Part shown: positions 17,337 through 24,988 of the stretch, piece by piece
How positions within the stretch are numbered: the first letter of the stretch is position 1
How the letters are laid out: each line of letters opens with the position of its first letter
DNA from: Duganella zoogloeoides
Lineage (GTDB): Bacteria > Pseudomonadota > Gammaproteobacteria > Burkholderiales > Burkholderiaceae_D
Direction: 5' to 3'
Assembly: GCF_034479515.1 (NCBI RefSeq)
Contig: NZ_CP140152.1
Span: forward strand, 2,232,001 to 2,296,000
DNA length: 64,000 bases
The notes under the pieces: generated by a model
The model's database searches: none
What the model was told of the DNA's origin: nothing
Seen by the model: the letters and a program-made list of their open reading frames with translations, nothing else
Program-made: the position numbers and the translations under genes

Positions 17337-18573
17337 CGCCGTGGTCACCGGCCTGGGCGTGGTGTCGGCCGTCGGCCAGGGCAAGCAGGCGTTTTTCGAC
17401 GCCTTGCTGGACGGACGCCAGGCGTTCGGCGTGCTGCGGCGCCCGGGGCGCCAGCTGCCCGCAGGCGACGGTGAAACCGTTGCGCCGCCCTTTATCGGCG
17501 CCGAAATCGCCGACCTGCAACTGTGCGCAACCATGCCGCGCAAGGGCTTGCGCACCGTGTCCCTGGCCGGCCGCGCGGCGTTGGCGGCGCTGCACGAAGC
17601 CTGGCACGAGGCACGCCTCGACCAGGTGCGGCCCGAACGCATCGGCCTGATTATCGGCGGCAGCAATGTGCAGCAGCGCGAACTGGTGCTGGCGCAGGCC
17701 GCGCTGGCGGGCGAGCCGTGGTTCATCGCACCGGCCTATGGCCACACTTTTCTCGACAGCGATGTATGCGGCCTGTGTACCGAGGCGTTCAATATCCGGG
17801 GCTTCGCCTACACCTTGGGCGCGGCGTCGGCCAGCGGCCAGGTGGCGGTGTTGCAGGCGGTGGAGGCGGTGCGTGCGGGCCAGGCCGACGCTTGCATCGC
17901 ATTGGGCGCCTTGACCGACCTGTCGTACTGGGAGCTGCAAGCGTTGAGTTCCATGGGGGCGATGGGTTCCGCGCGCTTTGCCGGCGAACCGGCGATGGCC
18001 TGCCGGCCGTTCGACCGCGATCGCGACGGTTTTATTTTTGGCGAGGCGTGCGGCGCGGTGGTCGTCGAGCGGGTGGAGCGCGGCGCGGCGTTCGAGCGTG
18101 CCGGCGTGCAGCCGTATGCGCGCTGCCTGGGTGGGGCGGTCAACGTGGATGGCAACCGCCATCCCAATCCATCGCTGGCCGGCGAGTGCCTCTCCATCCG
18201 CCGCGCGCTGCGCCGCGCGGCGCTGACGGCGGCGCAGATCGATTACGTCAATCCCCATGCCAGCGGCTCCCGTATCGGCGACGAGACCGAATTGCTGGCG
18301 CTGCGCGAGAGCGGCCTGGCGCACGCCTGGCTCAACACCACCAAGTCGCTCACCGGCCACGGCCTGGCGGCCGCCGGCGCGGTGGAGGTGGTGGCGACGC
18401 TGCTGCAGATGCGCTCCGGGCGGCTGCACCCGTGCCGCAACCTGGACCGGCCGCTGGAAGCCGGCTGGAATTTCGTCGGTACGGCCGCGCAAGCCTGCGA
18501 CGTCGAACACGCGCTCACGGTGAGCATCGGCTTTGGCGGCGTCAACTCGGCGCTGTGCTGGCAGCGCTTGTGA
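17320..18573 (+). CDS. Decarboxylative ketosynthase (PksF type, active-site Cys to Ser)
   Basis: 417 residues of the thiolase-like KS fold, starting within the end of the ACP gene. The position of the catalytic cysteine is S170 ('TLGAASASGQVA' in place of DTACSSSL), while both histidines remain ('VNPHASGSRIGDE', 'TKSLTGHGLAAAG'). Loss of the Cys with retained histidines is the mark of KS enzymes that decarboxylate malonyl-ACP to acetyl-ACP without condensation, as in PksF. It would supply the acetyl donor for the HMG-synthase at 11153. It could also act as a partner subunit for the elongating KS. Confidence 0.9.
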   Translation: MHVSPDAVVTGLGVVSAVGQGKQAFFDALLDGRQAFGVLRRPGRQLPAGDGETVAPPFIGAEIADLQLCATMPRKGLRTVSLAGRAALAALHEAWHEARLDQVRPERIGLIIGGSNVQQRELVLAQAALAGEPWFIAPAYGHTFLDSDVCGLCTEAFNIRGFAYTLGAASASGQVAVLQAVEAVRAGQADACIALGALTDLSYWELQALSSMGAMGSARFAGEPAMACRPFDRDRDGFIFGEACGAVVVERVERGAAFERAGVQPYARCLGGAVNVDGNRHPNPSLAGECLSIRRALRRAALTAAQIDYVNPHASGSRIGDETELLALRESGLAHAWLNTTKSLTGHGLAAAGAVEVVATLLQMRSGRLHPCRNLDRPLEAGWNFVGTAAQACDVEHALTVSIGFGGVNSALCWQRL

Positions 18574-18581
18574 GGCAGCCC

Positions 18582-19121
18582 ATGTCCGTCACAACACACG
18601 GCCTGCTCGAGCACTACCTGCCGCGCTATACCTTTGCCCACCGCTACAAGACCGTGGTGCGTTGCGGCGACATCGGCCGCGTGTACGATATCGCCCGCGA
18701 CGTCGATTTATCGCGTTCGCGCGTGATCGTGCTGCTGTTCCGGCTGCGCGGCCTGCCATGCGACCGCTGGCGCGCGCGGGCGTTTTGCGCTGCCATGCAC
18801 TGGACCGAGCTGGCACAGCGGCGGCCTGCGGAATTCCTGGTCGCCTACTGGCGCGGCGGCGACGGCAACCGCATTCGCCGCATCGAGGACGCCGCGCAGT
18901 TTTGCGGCGCGCTGCCGGGCGCCACGCAAAAAGCGGGCTTCACGTTCCGCTTCCGCCAGATCGATGCCAAGCGCGTGGAAATCGATACCGAAACCCGGGT
19001 GCTGTGCATCGGTGCGCGCAACCGGCTGAGCTTTCTCGGGTACTGGCTAATGATCAAGCCGTTCAGTGGCCTGGTGCGCAAGGAAATCCTGCGCCTGATC
19101 CGCCTGGAGGCCGAGTCATGA
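18582..19121 (+). CDS. SRPBCC-fold protein
   Basis: 179 residues from the ATG at 18582, 8 bp after the ketosynthase stop. The pattern fits the START/SRPBCC helix-grip family: an N-terminal strand with 'VVRCGDIGRVYDIARDVDL', an arginine-rich 'LLFRLRGLP', and a C-terminal 'DTETRVLCIGARN' followed by 'YWLMIKPFSGLVRKEILR'. This fold forms a deep hydrophobic pocket and includes polyketide cyclases/aromatases, but the C-terminal pattern here is that of a broad bacterial group without known function. A product-binding or cyclising role is suggested by the operon only. It ends in an ATGA overlap with the hydrolase gene. Confidence 0.75.
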   Translation: MSVTTHGLLEHYLPRYTFAHRYKTVVRCGDIGRVYDIARDVDLSRSRVIVLLFRLRGLPCDRWRARAFCAAMHWTELAQRRPAEFLVAYWRGGDGNRIRRIEDAAQFCGALPGATQKAGFTFRFRQIDAKRVEIDTETRVLCIGARNRLSFLGYWLMIKPFSGLVRKEILRLIRLEAES

Positions 19122-20005
19122 CGGCGGCAGCCAACCAGTCCAATGCCATGGTGGTCAAACTGCCCTTGATCGTGCTGGCGCCGCTGCGGCTGTATTTTCA
19201 GCTGGCCGGCCGCATCGTGCCGCAGGCGGCAGAGGGGGCGTTCCGCTGGCTGCTGTCGCACATGCCGCGCCGGGGTCTGTCTGCCCACGAGCAGGCGTTT
19301 CTGGATGGTACAGAGCGCCTCGCCTTCGATTGCGGCGATGCGGTGCTGGCCGGCTACAGCATCGGCGCAGGTCCCGTCGTGCTGCTGGTGCATGGCCTGC
19401 AGGGCAGCGCCGCCAATTTCCGCGCGCTGGCGCCGGCGCTGGCGCACGCAGGGTATCGCGCCGTCATGTTCGACGCAGTCAACCACGGCAACTCGCCACC
19501 GGGCACCGCGTTTTCCGGGCGCTCGGTGCAGCACCTGCGGTGCGTGATCAAAAAACTGGGGCCGCTGCACGCCATCGTCTGTCATTCGGCCGGCGCCTAT
19601 CTGACCATGCTGGCGCTGTGCGAACCAGCGGCCAGCGTGGAAAAATGCGTGTACCTGGCGCCGTACCCGGATATCGCCACCACGCTGCGCACGTTTGCCG
19701 ACTACCTGTGGGTGCCGCGAACGATGGAGCCGCGCCTGCGGCGCTGGTTCGAGGACATCGGCGGCATGCCGTTCGAGCAGCAGTCGATGCGTCACTGCCT
19801 GCCGCGCCATGGCACTACCCGCAACCCGCCATGCCTGTTCGTGCACGACACCGACGACCGCCACATCCCGCTCGACTGTACCTACGCCACGCTGCGGCAC
19901 CTGCCGCACGCGCGCCTGCACGTGACCAGCGGCCTCGGACACTTCCACATCCTCAAGGAACCGGGCGTGATCGCCCATATCGTCGAATTTCTCCAACGTC
20001 CATGA
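19118..20005 (+). CDS. Alpha/beta hydrolase
   Basis: 295 residues. The hydrolase core is complete: oxyanion region 'LLVHGLQGSAANF', nucleophile Ser in 'CHSAGAYL', acid in 'HDTDDRHIP', and His in 'GLGHFHIL'. The first 60 residues include a hydrophobic stretch ('LPLIVLAPLRLYFQLAG') that may associate with the membrane. Start ATGA overlaps the SRPBCC stop and the stop overlaps the next start. With no thioesterase domain elsewhere in the locus, this enzyme is the best candidate for releasing the product from the ACP; a resistance or tailoring esterase is the alternative. Confidence 0.82.
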   Translation: MTAAANQSNAMVVKLPLIVLAPLRLYFQLAGRIVPQAAEGAFRWLLSHMPRRGLSAHEQAFLDGTERLAFDCGDAVLAGYSIGAGPVVLLVHGLQGSAANFRALAPALAHAGYRAVMFDAVNHGNSPPGTAFSGRSVQHLRCVIKKLGPLHAIVCHSAGAYLTMLALCEPAASVEKCVYLAPYPDIATTLRTFADYLWVPRTMEPRLRRWFEDIGGMPFEQQSMRHCLPRHGTTRNPPCLFVHDTDDRHIPLDCTYATLRHLPHARLHVTSGLGHFHILKEPGVIAHIVEFLQRP

Positions 20006-20937
20006 CCAGTATCCACGCAATCAAGCCATCCCGCCCCGAGCTGGTGTTCCTGTTCCCCGGCCAGGGTTCGCAGCACTACCAGATGGGGCGCGCGCTGTTC
20101 GACGCCGATCCCGCTTTCCGCGATCTGATGACCGGCCTCGATGCGCAATTCACCGAACGCGAGGGCGTGTCGCTGCTCGCCCGCCTGTACGGTTCGCTCT
20201 CGGCCGCCACGCCGCTCGACGACATCCACCTGAGCCACCCGCTGGTCGTGATGATCGAATACTGCCTGGCCACCGTGCTGCGCCAGCGCGGCCTGCATCC
20301 GACAAGGGTGATTGCGTCCAGCGCCGGTGAGTTTGCCGCGCTGGCGTTCACCGGCCGCATCACCATCGAGACCGCGCTGGACATGATGGCGCGCCAGGCG
20401 CAATGGGCAACGCATTACGTGGAGCCGGGCTTCATGCTGGCGGCCATGGCGCCGCGTGCCTGGTGCGCGGCCGATCCCGACGTGTGCCGGCTGGCGTGGG
20501 TGGCTGGCGTGGGCATGCCGTCGGCCACCGTGCTTACGGGCCGGCGCCAGAACCTGGCGCCGCTGGAGACGGCGCTGCGCGCGCGCGGTGTGGCATTTGG
20601 CCGCCTGCCGGTGCGGGTGCCGTTCCACAGCGCGCTGATGGACCCGATGCGCGCGCACTGGGTGCGGCGCTACAACGGCCATCCGCACGCGGAGGCGCTG
20701 TGGGACGTGATCCGCCAGCCGTTCGACTTTCCGGCGTCGCTGGCCATGCTGGACCGGCAGGCGCCATGCACGCTGGTGGACGTGGGGCCGTCGGCCACGC
20801 TGGCCAACTGGATCCGCCACGGCGCCGTGCCGCATGCCGACCAGTGGCGCGTCCACGGCATCCTCTCGCCCTGGGGCGGCGACCTGCCACGGCTGCAGCA
20901 GGTGCTCGACCTTGCCGATGCCCACACCGCCGCATGA
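20002..20937 (+). CDS. Second trans-acting acyltransferase (or acyl hydrolase)
   Basis: 311 residues, FabD-like fold: 'FLFPGQGSQHYQMGRALF' at the start, nucleophile S107 in 'ASSAGEFAAL', catalytic His in 'VRVPFHSALMDP'. The usual GHSLGE motif is altered: the His before the nucleophile is Ser and the Leu after it is Ala. Discrete second ATs in trans-AT clusters are often proofreading acyl hydrolases (PedC-like) or select another extender or starter unit. An Arg near the malonate-binding position is retained ('MMARQAQW'), so dicarboxyl substrate use is still possible. Overlaps genes on both sides by 4 bp. Confidence 0.82.
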   Translation: MTSIHAIKPSRPELVFLFPGQGSQHYQMGRALFDADPAFRDLMTGLDAQFTEREGVSLLARLYGSLSAATPLDDIHLSHPLVVMIEYCLATVLRQRGLHPTRVIASSAGEFAALAFTGRITIETALDMMARQAQWATHYVEPGFMLAAMAPRAWCAADPDVCRLAWVAGVGMPSATVLTGRRQNLAPLETALRARGVAFGRLPVRVPFHSALMDPMRAHWVRRYNGHPHAEALWDVIRQPFDFPASLAMLDRQAPCTLVDVGPSATLANWIRHGAVPHADQWRVHGILSPWGGDLPRLQQVLDLADAHTAA

Positions 20938-22481
20938 TGACGCGCGGCGCCCGCCTGTTCCTGTTCGGCGTGATGGCGTTCGGCCAGTTCATGGCGCTGG
21001 TCGATATCCAGATCGTGGCCGCCTCGCTCAACGCCATCCAGGCCGGCCTGTCGGCCGCACCGGACGAGATCAGCTGGGTGCAAACCGCGTACCTGATGGC
21101 CGAACTGGTGATGATCCCGCTGGCTGGCTTCCTGGCCAAGGCCCTGTCCACGCGCTGGCTGTTCACGTTGTCCGCCGGGCTGTTCACGCTGGCGAGCGCC
21201 CTGTGCGGGCTGGCGTGGGATATCGATTCGATGATCGCCTTCCGCGTGTTCCAGGGTTTTGTGGGCGGCGCCATGGTGCCCACCGTGTGGGCCACGGGCT
21301 TCATCCTGTTTACGGGCCGCGACCGCGCGCTGGCCTCGTCCATCCTCGGCGTGGTGACCATGCTGGCGCCGGTGTCCGGGCCCACCATCGGCGGCTGGAT
21401 CACGGAGCTGATCGACTGGCGCTGGATTTTTTACATCAACGTCGTGCCGGGCATCGTGGTGACGGTGCTGTCGGCGGCGCTGATCCGCTTCGACGAAGCG
21501 CGGCCGGCGCTGCTGCGCACGCTGGACTGGTCGCACCTGCTGGCAATGGCGCTGTTCCTCAGTTGCCTCGATTATGTGCTCGAAGAAGGCCCGCGTCACG
21601 ACTGGTTCAGTGACACCGGCATCGCCGTGGCGGCGTGGGTGGCGCTGGTGGCGTTCGTGCTGTTCGTCGAACGTTCGCTGCGCTCGGCCACGCCGGTGGT
21701 GCGCCTTACGCCATTCAAGCGGCCGACGTTCGTGCTGGCCAGTATGCTGGCGCTGGCCACCAGCGCGGCCATTTTTGCGGCCACTTACCTGGTGCCGGTG
21801 TTCCTGGGCCGGGTGCGCGGCTACAACAGCCTCGATATCGGCACCACCGTGTGCGTGACGGGACTGGGCATGCTGATCAGCGCGCCGCTGACCATGCGCC
21901 TGCTCAGGCATGTCGATCCGCGCCTGGTGATCGCGCTCGGGGTGCTGATTTTTACCGCCAGCCTGTGGATGTTCTCGTTCATCGGCCCGGAATGGGGTTT
22001 CAAGGAACTGTTCTGGCCCCACGTGCTGCGCGGCGTGGCCGGCATGCTGTGCGTGGTGCCGGCCGCAAACCTGGCGCTGGCCGATCTCGAAGACGAGGCG
22101 CTGCACGAAGCGTCCGGCCTGTTCAACCTGCTGCGCAACCTCGGAGGTGCGTTGGGCATCGCGCTGGTCAATACCTGGCTGCAGGACCACAGCCGGCTGC
22201 ACCTGCTGCGCCTCGGCGAGGCGCTCGGCGCGCGCGGCGACGGCGCCCGGCAACTGCTCGACGGGCTGCTGCACGACCTGTCCACCCGCACTACCGACGC
22301 CGCGCACGCCTGGCTGGCCGCGCAGGCGCTGGTAGAACGGCACGTGCAGCGGCAGGCGCTGGTGCTGGCGTTCGACGACGTCTTCCGCCTGATGGCCTGG
22401 CTGTTGCTGGCCACGCTGGTGCTGGTGCCCTGGTGCCGGCCGGCGCCGCCGTCTTCCAACCCTCATTCGATAGAACCATGA
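20934..22481 (+). CDS. DHA2-family MFS efflux transporter (EmrB-like)
   Basis: 515 residues, about 14 membrane segments. It has the first-helix pattern 'FGQFMALVDIQIVAASLN', 'SWVQTAYLMAELVMIPLAG', and the antiporter motif C-like 'SGPTIGGWITE' in helix 5, which mark the DHA2 drug/proton antiporters. It begins with ATGATG overlapping the acyltransferase stop and ends overlapping the membrane-fusion gene. The EmrB/EmrA pair normally joins an outer-membrane channel to expel hydrophobic compounds, so it is the likely exporter of the polyketide. No TolC-like gene is present nearby. Confidence 0.9.
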   Translation: MMTRGARLFLFGVMAFGQFMALVDIQIVAASLNAIQAGLSAAPDEISWVQTAYLMAELVMIPLAGFLAKALSTRWLFTLSAGLFTLASALCGLAWDIDSMIAFRVFQGFVGGAMVPTVWATGFILFTGRDRALASSILGVVTMLAPVSGPTIGGWITELIDWRWIFYINVVPGIVVTVLSAALIRFDEARPALLRTLDWSHLLAMALFLSCLDYVLEEGPRHDWFSDTGIAVAAWVALVAFVLFVERSLRSATPVVRLTPFKRPTFVLASMLALATSAAIFAATYLVPVFLGRVRGYNSLDIGTTVCVTGLGMLISAPLTMRLLRHVDPRLVIALGVLIFTASLWMFSFIGPEWGFKELFWPHVLRGVAGMLCVVPAANLALADLEDEALHEASGLFNLLRNLGGALGIALVNTWLQDHSRLHLLRLGEALGARGDGARQLLDGLLHDLSTRTTDAAHAWLAAQALVERHVQRQALVLAFDDVFRLMAWLLLATLVLVPWCRPAPPSSNPHSIEP

Positions 22482-23557
22482 CGCAAACCGAAACAAAAAG
22501 CCGGCGGCGTGCTTTGCTGCCGCTGCTGACGGCACTGGCGGTCGGCGGCGCCGGCGCCCTGTGGCTGGCGGCACCCGGCAGCCAGGTCTCGACCGACGAC
22601 GCGTACCTGCGCGCCGACGATACCAGCATCGCCCCGCAGGTGAAGGGGAGGGTGCTGGAAGTGCTGGTGCGCGACCACCAGCGCGTGGTGACCGGCGCGC
22701 CGCTGGTACGGCTCGACGCCGACGACCTGGCCGCGCGCACCCGCGCCGCTGCTGCCGACCTGCAGGGCGCGCGTGCCAACGTGCAGGCCGCGCAGGCAGC
22801 GCTGGACAGCCTCGATGCGGAGGAACAGCTGGCGGCGGCCCAGATCACCACCGTGCGGGCGGGGATCGTCGCGGCACGGGCGCGGGTAGCGCGCACCGCC
22901 GCCGAGCAGGCGCGCCACGAAAAGCTGGCGCAATCGGGCGCCGTGGCCCAGCGCGAACTGGAACTGTCGCGCACCGGCGCGCTGGACGCCACGGCGGACG
23001 CCGACCGCAGCACCGCGCAACTGGCGGTGGCGCAGCGTCAGCTGGAGCTGACACGCAGCCGGCGCGCCAGCCTGCGCGCCGCGCTGGCCCAGGCCGAAGC
23101 GGGCGTGGCCCGCGCCGACGCCGCGCTGGCGCTGGCGCGCCAGGAGCAGGGTTACGCGGTGATACGGGCGCCGGTCGATGGCGCGGTGGGCGCCTTGCAG
23201 GTGCATCGCGGCGATATCGTGCAACCGGGCTCTGCATTGATGACGCTGGTGCCGCTCGAGCGCATGTACGTGGTGGCGTACTTCAAGGAGACGCAAAGCG
23301 AGCGCATCGTCGCCGGCCAGCCGGTGCGGCTCGATATCGACGCGCTGCCCGACCAGCCCTTGCGTGGTACGGTGGAGAGTTTTGCTCCCGGTACCGGCGC
23401 GCAGTTTTCACTGCTGCCGTTCGAGCCAGGGACCGGCAACTTTACCAAGATCGTGCAGCGGGTGCCGGTACGGATTGCGCTTGATGGCGGCCAGGAAAAG
23501 TGGTTGTCGAAACTACGGCCGGGCTTGTCTGTTACGGCCCGGGTCGCCATCAAGTAA
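22478..23557 (+). CDS. HlyD/EmrA-family membrane fusion protein
   Basis: 359 residues. One N-terminal membrane anchor ('LLPLLTALAVGGAGALW') is followed by 'TDDAYLRADDTSIAPQVKG', the classic EmrA beta-barrel/lipoyl half-motif. A long alanine-rich coiled-coil hairpin spans about residues 85-215. The second lipoyl half is 'GYAVIRAPVDGAVG', and the beta-barrel holds 'MYVVAYFKETQSERI'. It bridges the inner-membrane MFS pump and an outer-membrane channel. Its start overlaps the pump stop (ATGA), so the two are co-expressed, and it ends the main PKS operon. Confidence 0.92.
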   Translation: MTQTETKSRRRALLPLLTALAVGGAGALWLAAPGSQVSTDDAYLRADDTSIAPQVKGRVLEVLVRDHQRVVTGAPLVRLDADDLAARTRAAAADLQGARANVQAAQAALDSLDAEEQLAAAQITTVRAGIVAARARVARTAAEQARHEKLAQSGAVAQRELELSRTGALDATADADRSTAQLAVAQRQLELTRSRRASLRAALAQAEAGVARADAALALARQEQGYAVIRAPVDGAVGALQVHRGDIVQPGSALMTLVPLERMYVVAYFKETQSERIVAGQPVRLDIDALPDQPLRGTVESFAPGTGAQFSLLPFEPGTGNFTKIVQRVPVRIALDGGQEKWLSKLRPGLSVTARVAIK

Positions 23558-23703
23558 TCAAGGAGGCCAATACTTGCAAGGCGCGCTTGTCAAGCCGCGT
23601 AATTACTATCGGTGGCAAAATTGTCGCGTAGGCCATTTTTTTGTTTCGTTCAATTTTGCCTGTCGTTACAATCGCTGCATCGGAATTCCAAGGCGTGCGC
23701 ACC

Positions 23704-24321
23704 ATGATTTGCCTGATCGTCGATCATCATCCCGTCATTTCCAGCGGCCTGGCGCAGATGGTGCGCGCCAGCTTTCCCGGCTGGCAGGTGGATATCGCCC
23801 ACACCGTTGCTGCCGCCATCGAACAGGCCGGTGCGCACCAGCCCGATGTCGTGCTGATCAGCCTGCTCATGCCGGACAATTCGGGACTGGCGCTGCTCGG
23901 CCACTTGCAGCAGCACGATCCGAACAGCCGCCGCACGGCCAGCATCGTCATCGCCGATGCGCCCGACGCCGAGACGGCGCGCCTGTGCGAGCGGCTGGGC
24001 GCGCACGGTTTCATGTCGCGCGCCCACGCATTTACCGCGATTGCCGCGGCGATCCGCGCGGTCTGCGCGCGGCAAAAATATTTCGAGCCGGCGCCCGATA
24101 CGGCGACGCCTGTACCGGCGCCGATCCGCTTTACGCCGCGCCAGCGCGACATCGTCGATCTGCTGTTGATCGGCTACTCGAACAAGCAGATCGCGTGCAC
24201 GCTCAACCTCAGCAGCGGCACCGTCAAGAACTACATCTTCGACCTGATGCGGATGATTTCGGTCAGTTCGCGGCTGGAGATGGCGCTCAAGATCCGCGAC
24301 AGCGGCTACCAGCGCTCGTGA
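23704..24321 (+). CDS. LuxR/NarL-type regulator with degenerate receiver
   Basis: 205 residues from the ATG at 23704; an in-frame GTG at 23641 would add 21 unlikely residues. An N-terminal receiver-like domain is followed at about 141-205 by a LuxR helix-turn-helix ('FTPRQRDIVDLLLIGYSNKQ', 'SSGTVKNYIFDLMRMI'). The phosphoacceptor aspartate is replaced by S53 ('PDVVLISLLMPDNSG') and one acidic-pocket Asp is His ('IVDHHPV'), so phosphorylation control is unlikely. It probably responds to a ligand or to its own level, and is a good candidate for the pathway regulator of the PKS locus. No partner kinase is adjacent. Confidence 0.85.
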   Translation: MICLIVDHHPVISSGLAQMVRASFPGWQVDIAHTVAAAIEQAGAHQPDVVLISLLMPDNSGLALLGHLQQHDPNSRRTASIVIADAPDAETARLCERLGAHGFMSRAHAFTAIAAAIRAVCARQKYFEPAPDTATPVPAPIRFTPRQRDIVDLLLIGYSNKQIACTLNLSSGTVKNYIFDLMRMISVSSRLEMALKIRDSGYQRS

Positions 24322-24333
24322 CGCCCACCATCG

Positions 24334-24357
24334 AGACCCTGCGGGGTCTTTTTTTTT
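24334..24357 (+). terminator. Rho-independent terminator after LuxR regulator
   Basis: AGACCC (24334-24339) pairs with GGGTCT (24344-24349) around TGCG and runs into nine T residues. It separates the regulator from the NusG-like gene unit. Confidence 0.85.
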
Positions 24358-24422
24358 GCCTGTCGCCACCCACCGTGCCGGATGGCACCTGCCATCGGGC
24401 AGGTATCCACTGACATCTGTTC

Positions 24423-24437
24423 TTGTCAGTTCGACAA
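24423..24437. promoter_or_regulatory. Small dyad upstream of NusG-like gene
   Basis: TTGTC and GACAA form perfect 5-bp arms around AGTTC, followed by CATAAT at 24441-24446. The spacing does not give a standard promoter with the dyad as -35, so an operator overlapping a weak promoter is only suggested. Confidence 0.25.
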
Positions 24438-24478
24438 AAACATAATGAACCTCGACACCCTAGACCAACGGAGGTTCC

Positions 24479-24976
24479 ATGAACGACGCATCCCCCAATC
24501 CGTGGCTGGTGCTGCGCACCCGCAGCCGCCAGGAAAACGTGGTGCAGGAAGTGCTGCGCCAGCGCCAGATCCATTCCTACCTGCCCAAGCACCGCGAGGC
24601 CGCCAAACCGACCGAAACGGCGCTGTTTCCCGGTTATATCTTCGTGCAGCCGCGCCCCGAGCAGGTCAGCGCGCTGCGCACCGTGCGCGGTTCGTGTGGC
24701 CTCCTGATGAGTTGTGGGCGCCACGCGCAGGTGGCCGCCAACGATGTGCTGGCGATCCGCATCATGGTCGGCAGCGGCGCGCCGCTCGATGTCCATGCCG
24801 ACCTGGTGGCCGGGCAGCCGATGGAAGTGATCGCCGGGCCGTTCAAGCATGCGCAAGGGCAGTTCGTCAGCGTGGGGCGCCAGCGCCGGCTGGTGATCAA
24901 CCTGCACCTGATCGGCCGTGGCCTCAGCGTCGAGATCGACGCCGCCCACGTACGTCCGCTCGCCAACGCCGCCTGA
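24479..24976 (+). CDS. NusG-paralogue transcription elongation factor (RfaH/LoaP-like)
   Basis: 165 residues; GGAGG 6 nt before the ATG. The NGN domain is clear ('WLVLRTRSRQENVVQEVL', 'IHSYLPKHRE', 'LFPGYIFVQPRPEQ', 'VRGSCGLLM'). A C-terminal KOW-like domain follows from about residue 115 ('GQPMEVIAGPFKHAQGQF', 'LVINLHLIGRGLSVEID'). Housekeeping NusG is normally encoded with secE next to ribosomal genes; this copy sits at a polyketide locus. Specialised paralogues (RfaH, LoaP, TaA) prevent premature termination in long biosynthetic operons. The 14-kb PKS operon upstream is the natural target. Confidence 0.88.
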   Translation: MNDASPNPWLVLRTRSRQENVVQEVLRQRQIHSYLPKHREAAKPTETALFPGYIFVQPRPEQVSALRTVRGSCGLLMSCGRHAQVAANDVLAIRIMVGSGAPLDVHADLVAGQPMEVIAGPFKHAQGQFVSVGRQRRLVINLHLIGRGLSVEIDAAHVRPLANAA

Positions 24977-24988
24977 CAGGAGCCAGCC

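Noticed and set aside
16050..17726. Open frame of 558 codons on the minus strand
   Set aside because: Covers the end of the KS, the unknown gene, the ACP and the decarboxylative KS on the other strand; no domain and no start signal.
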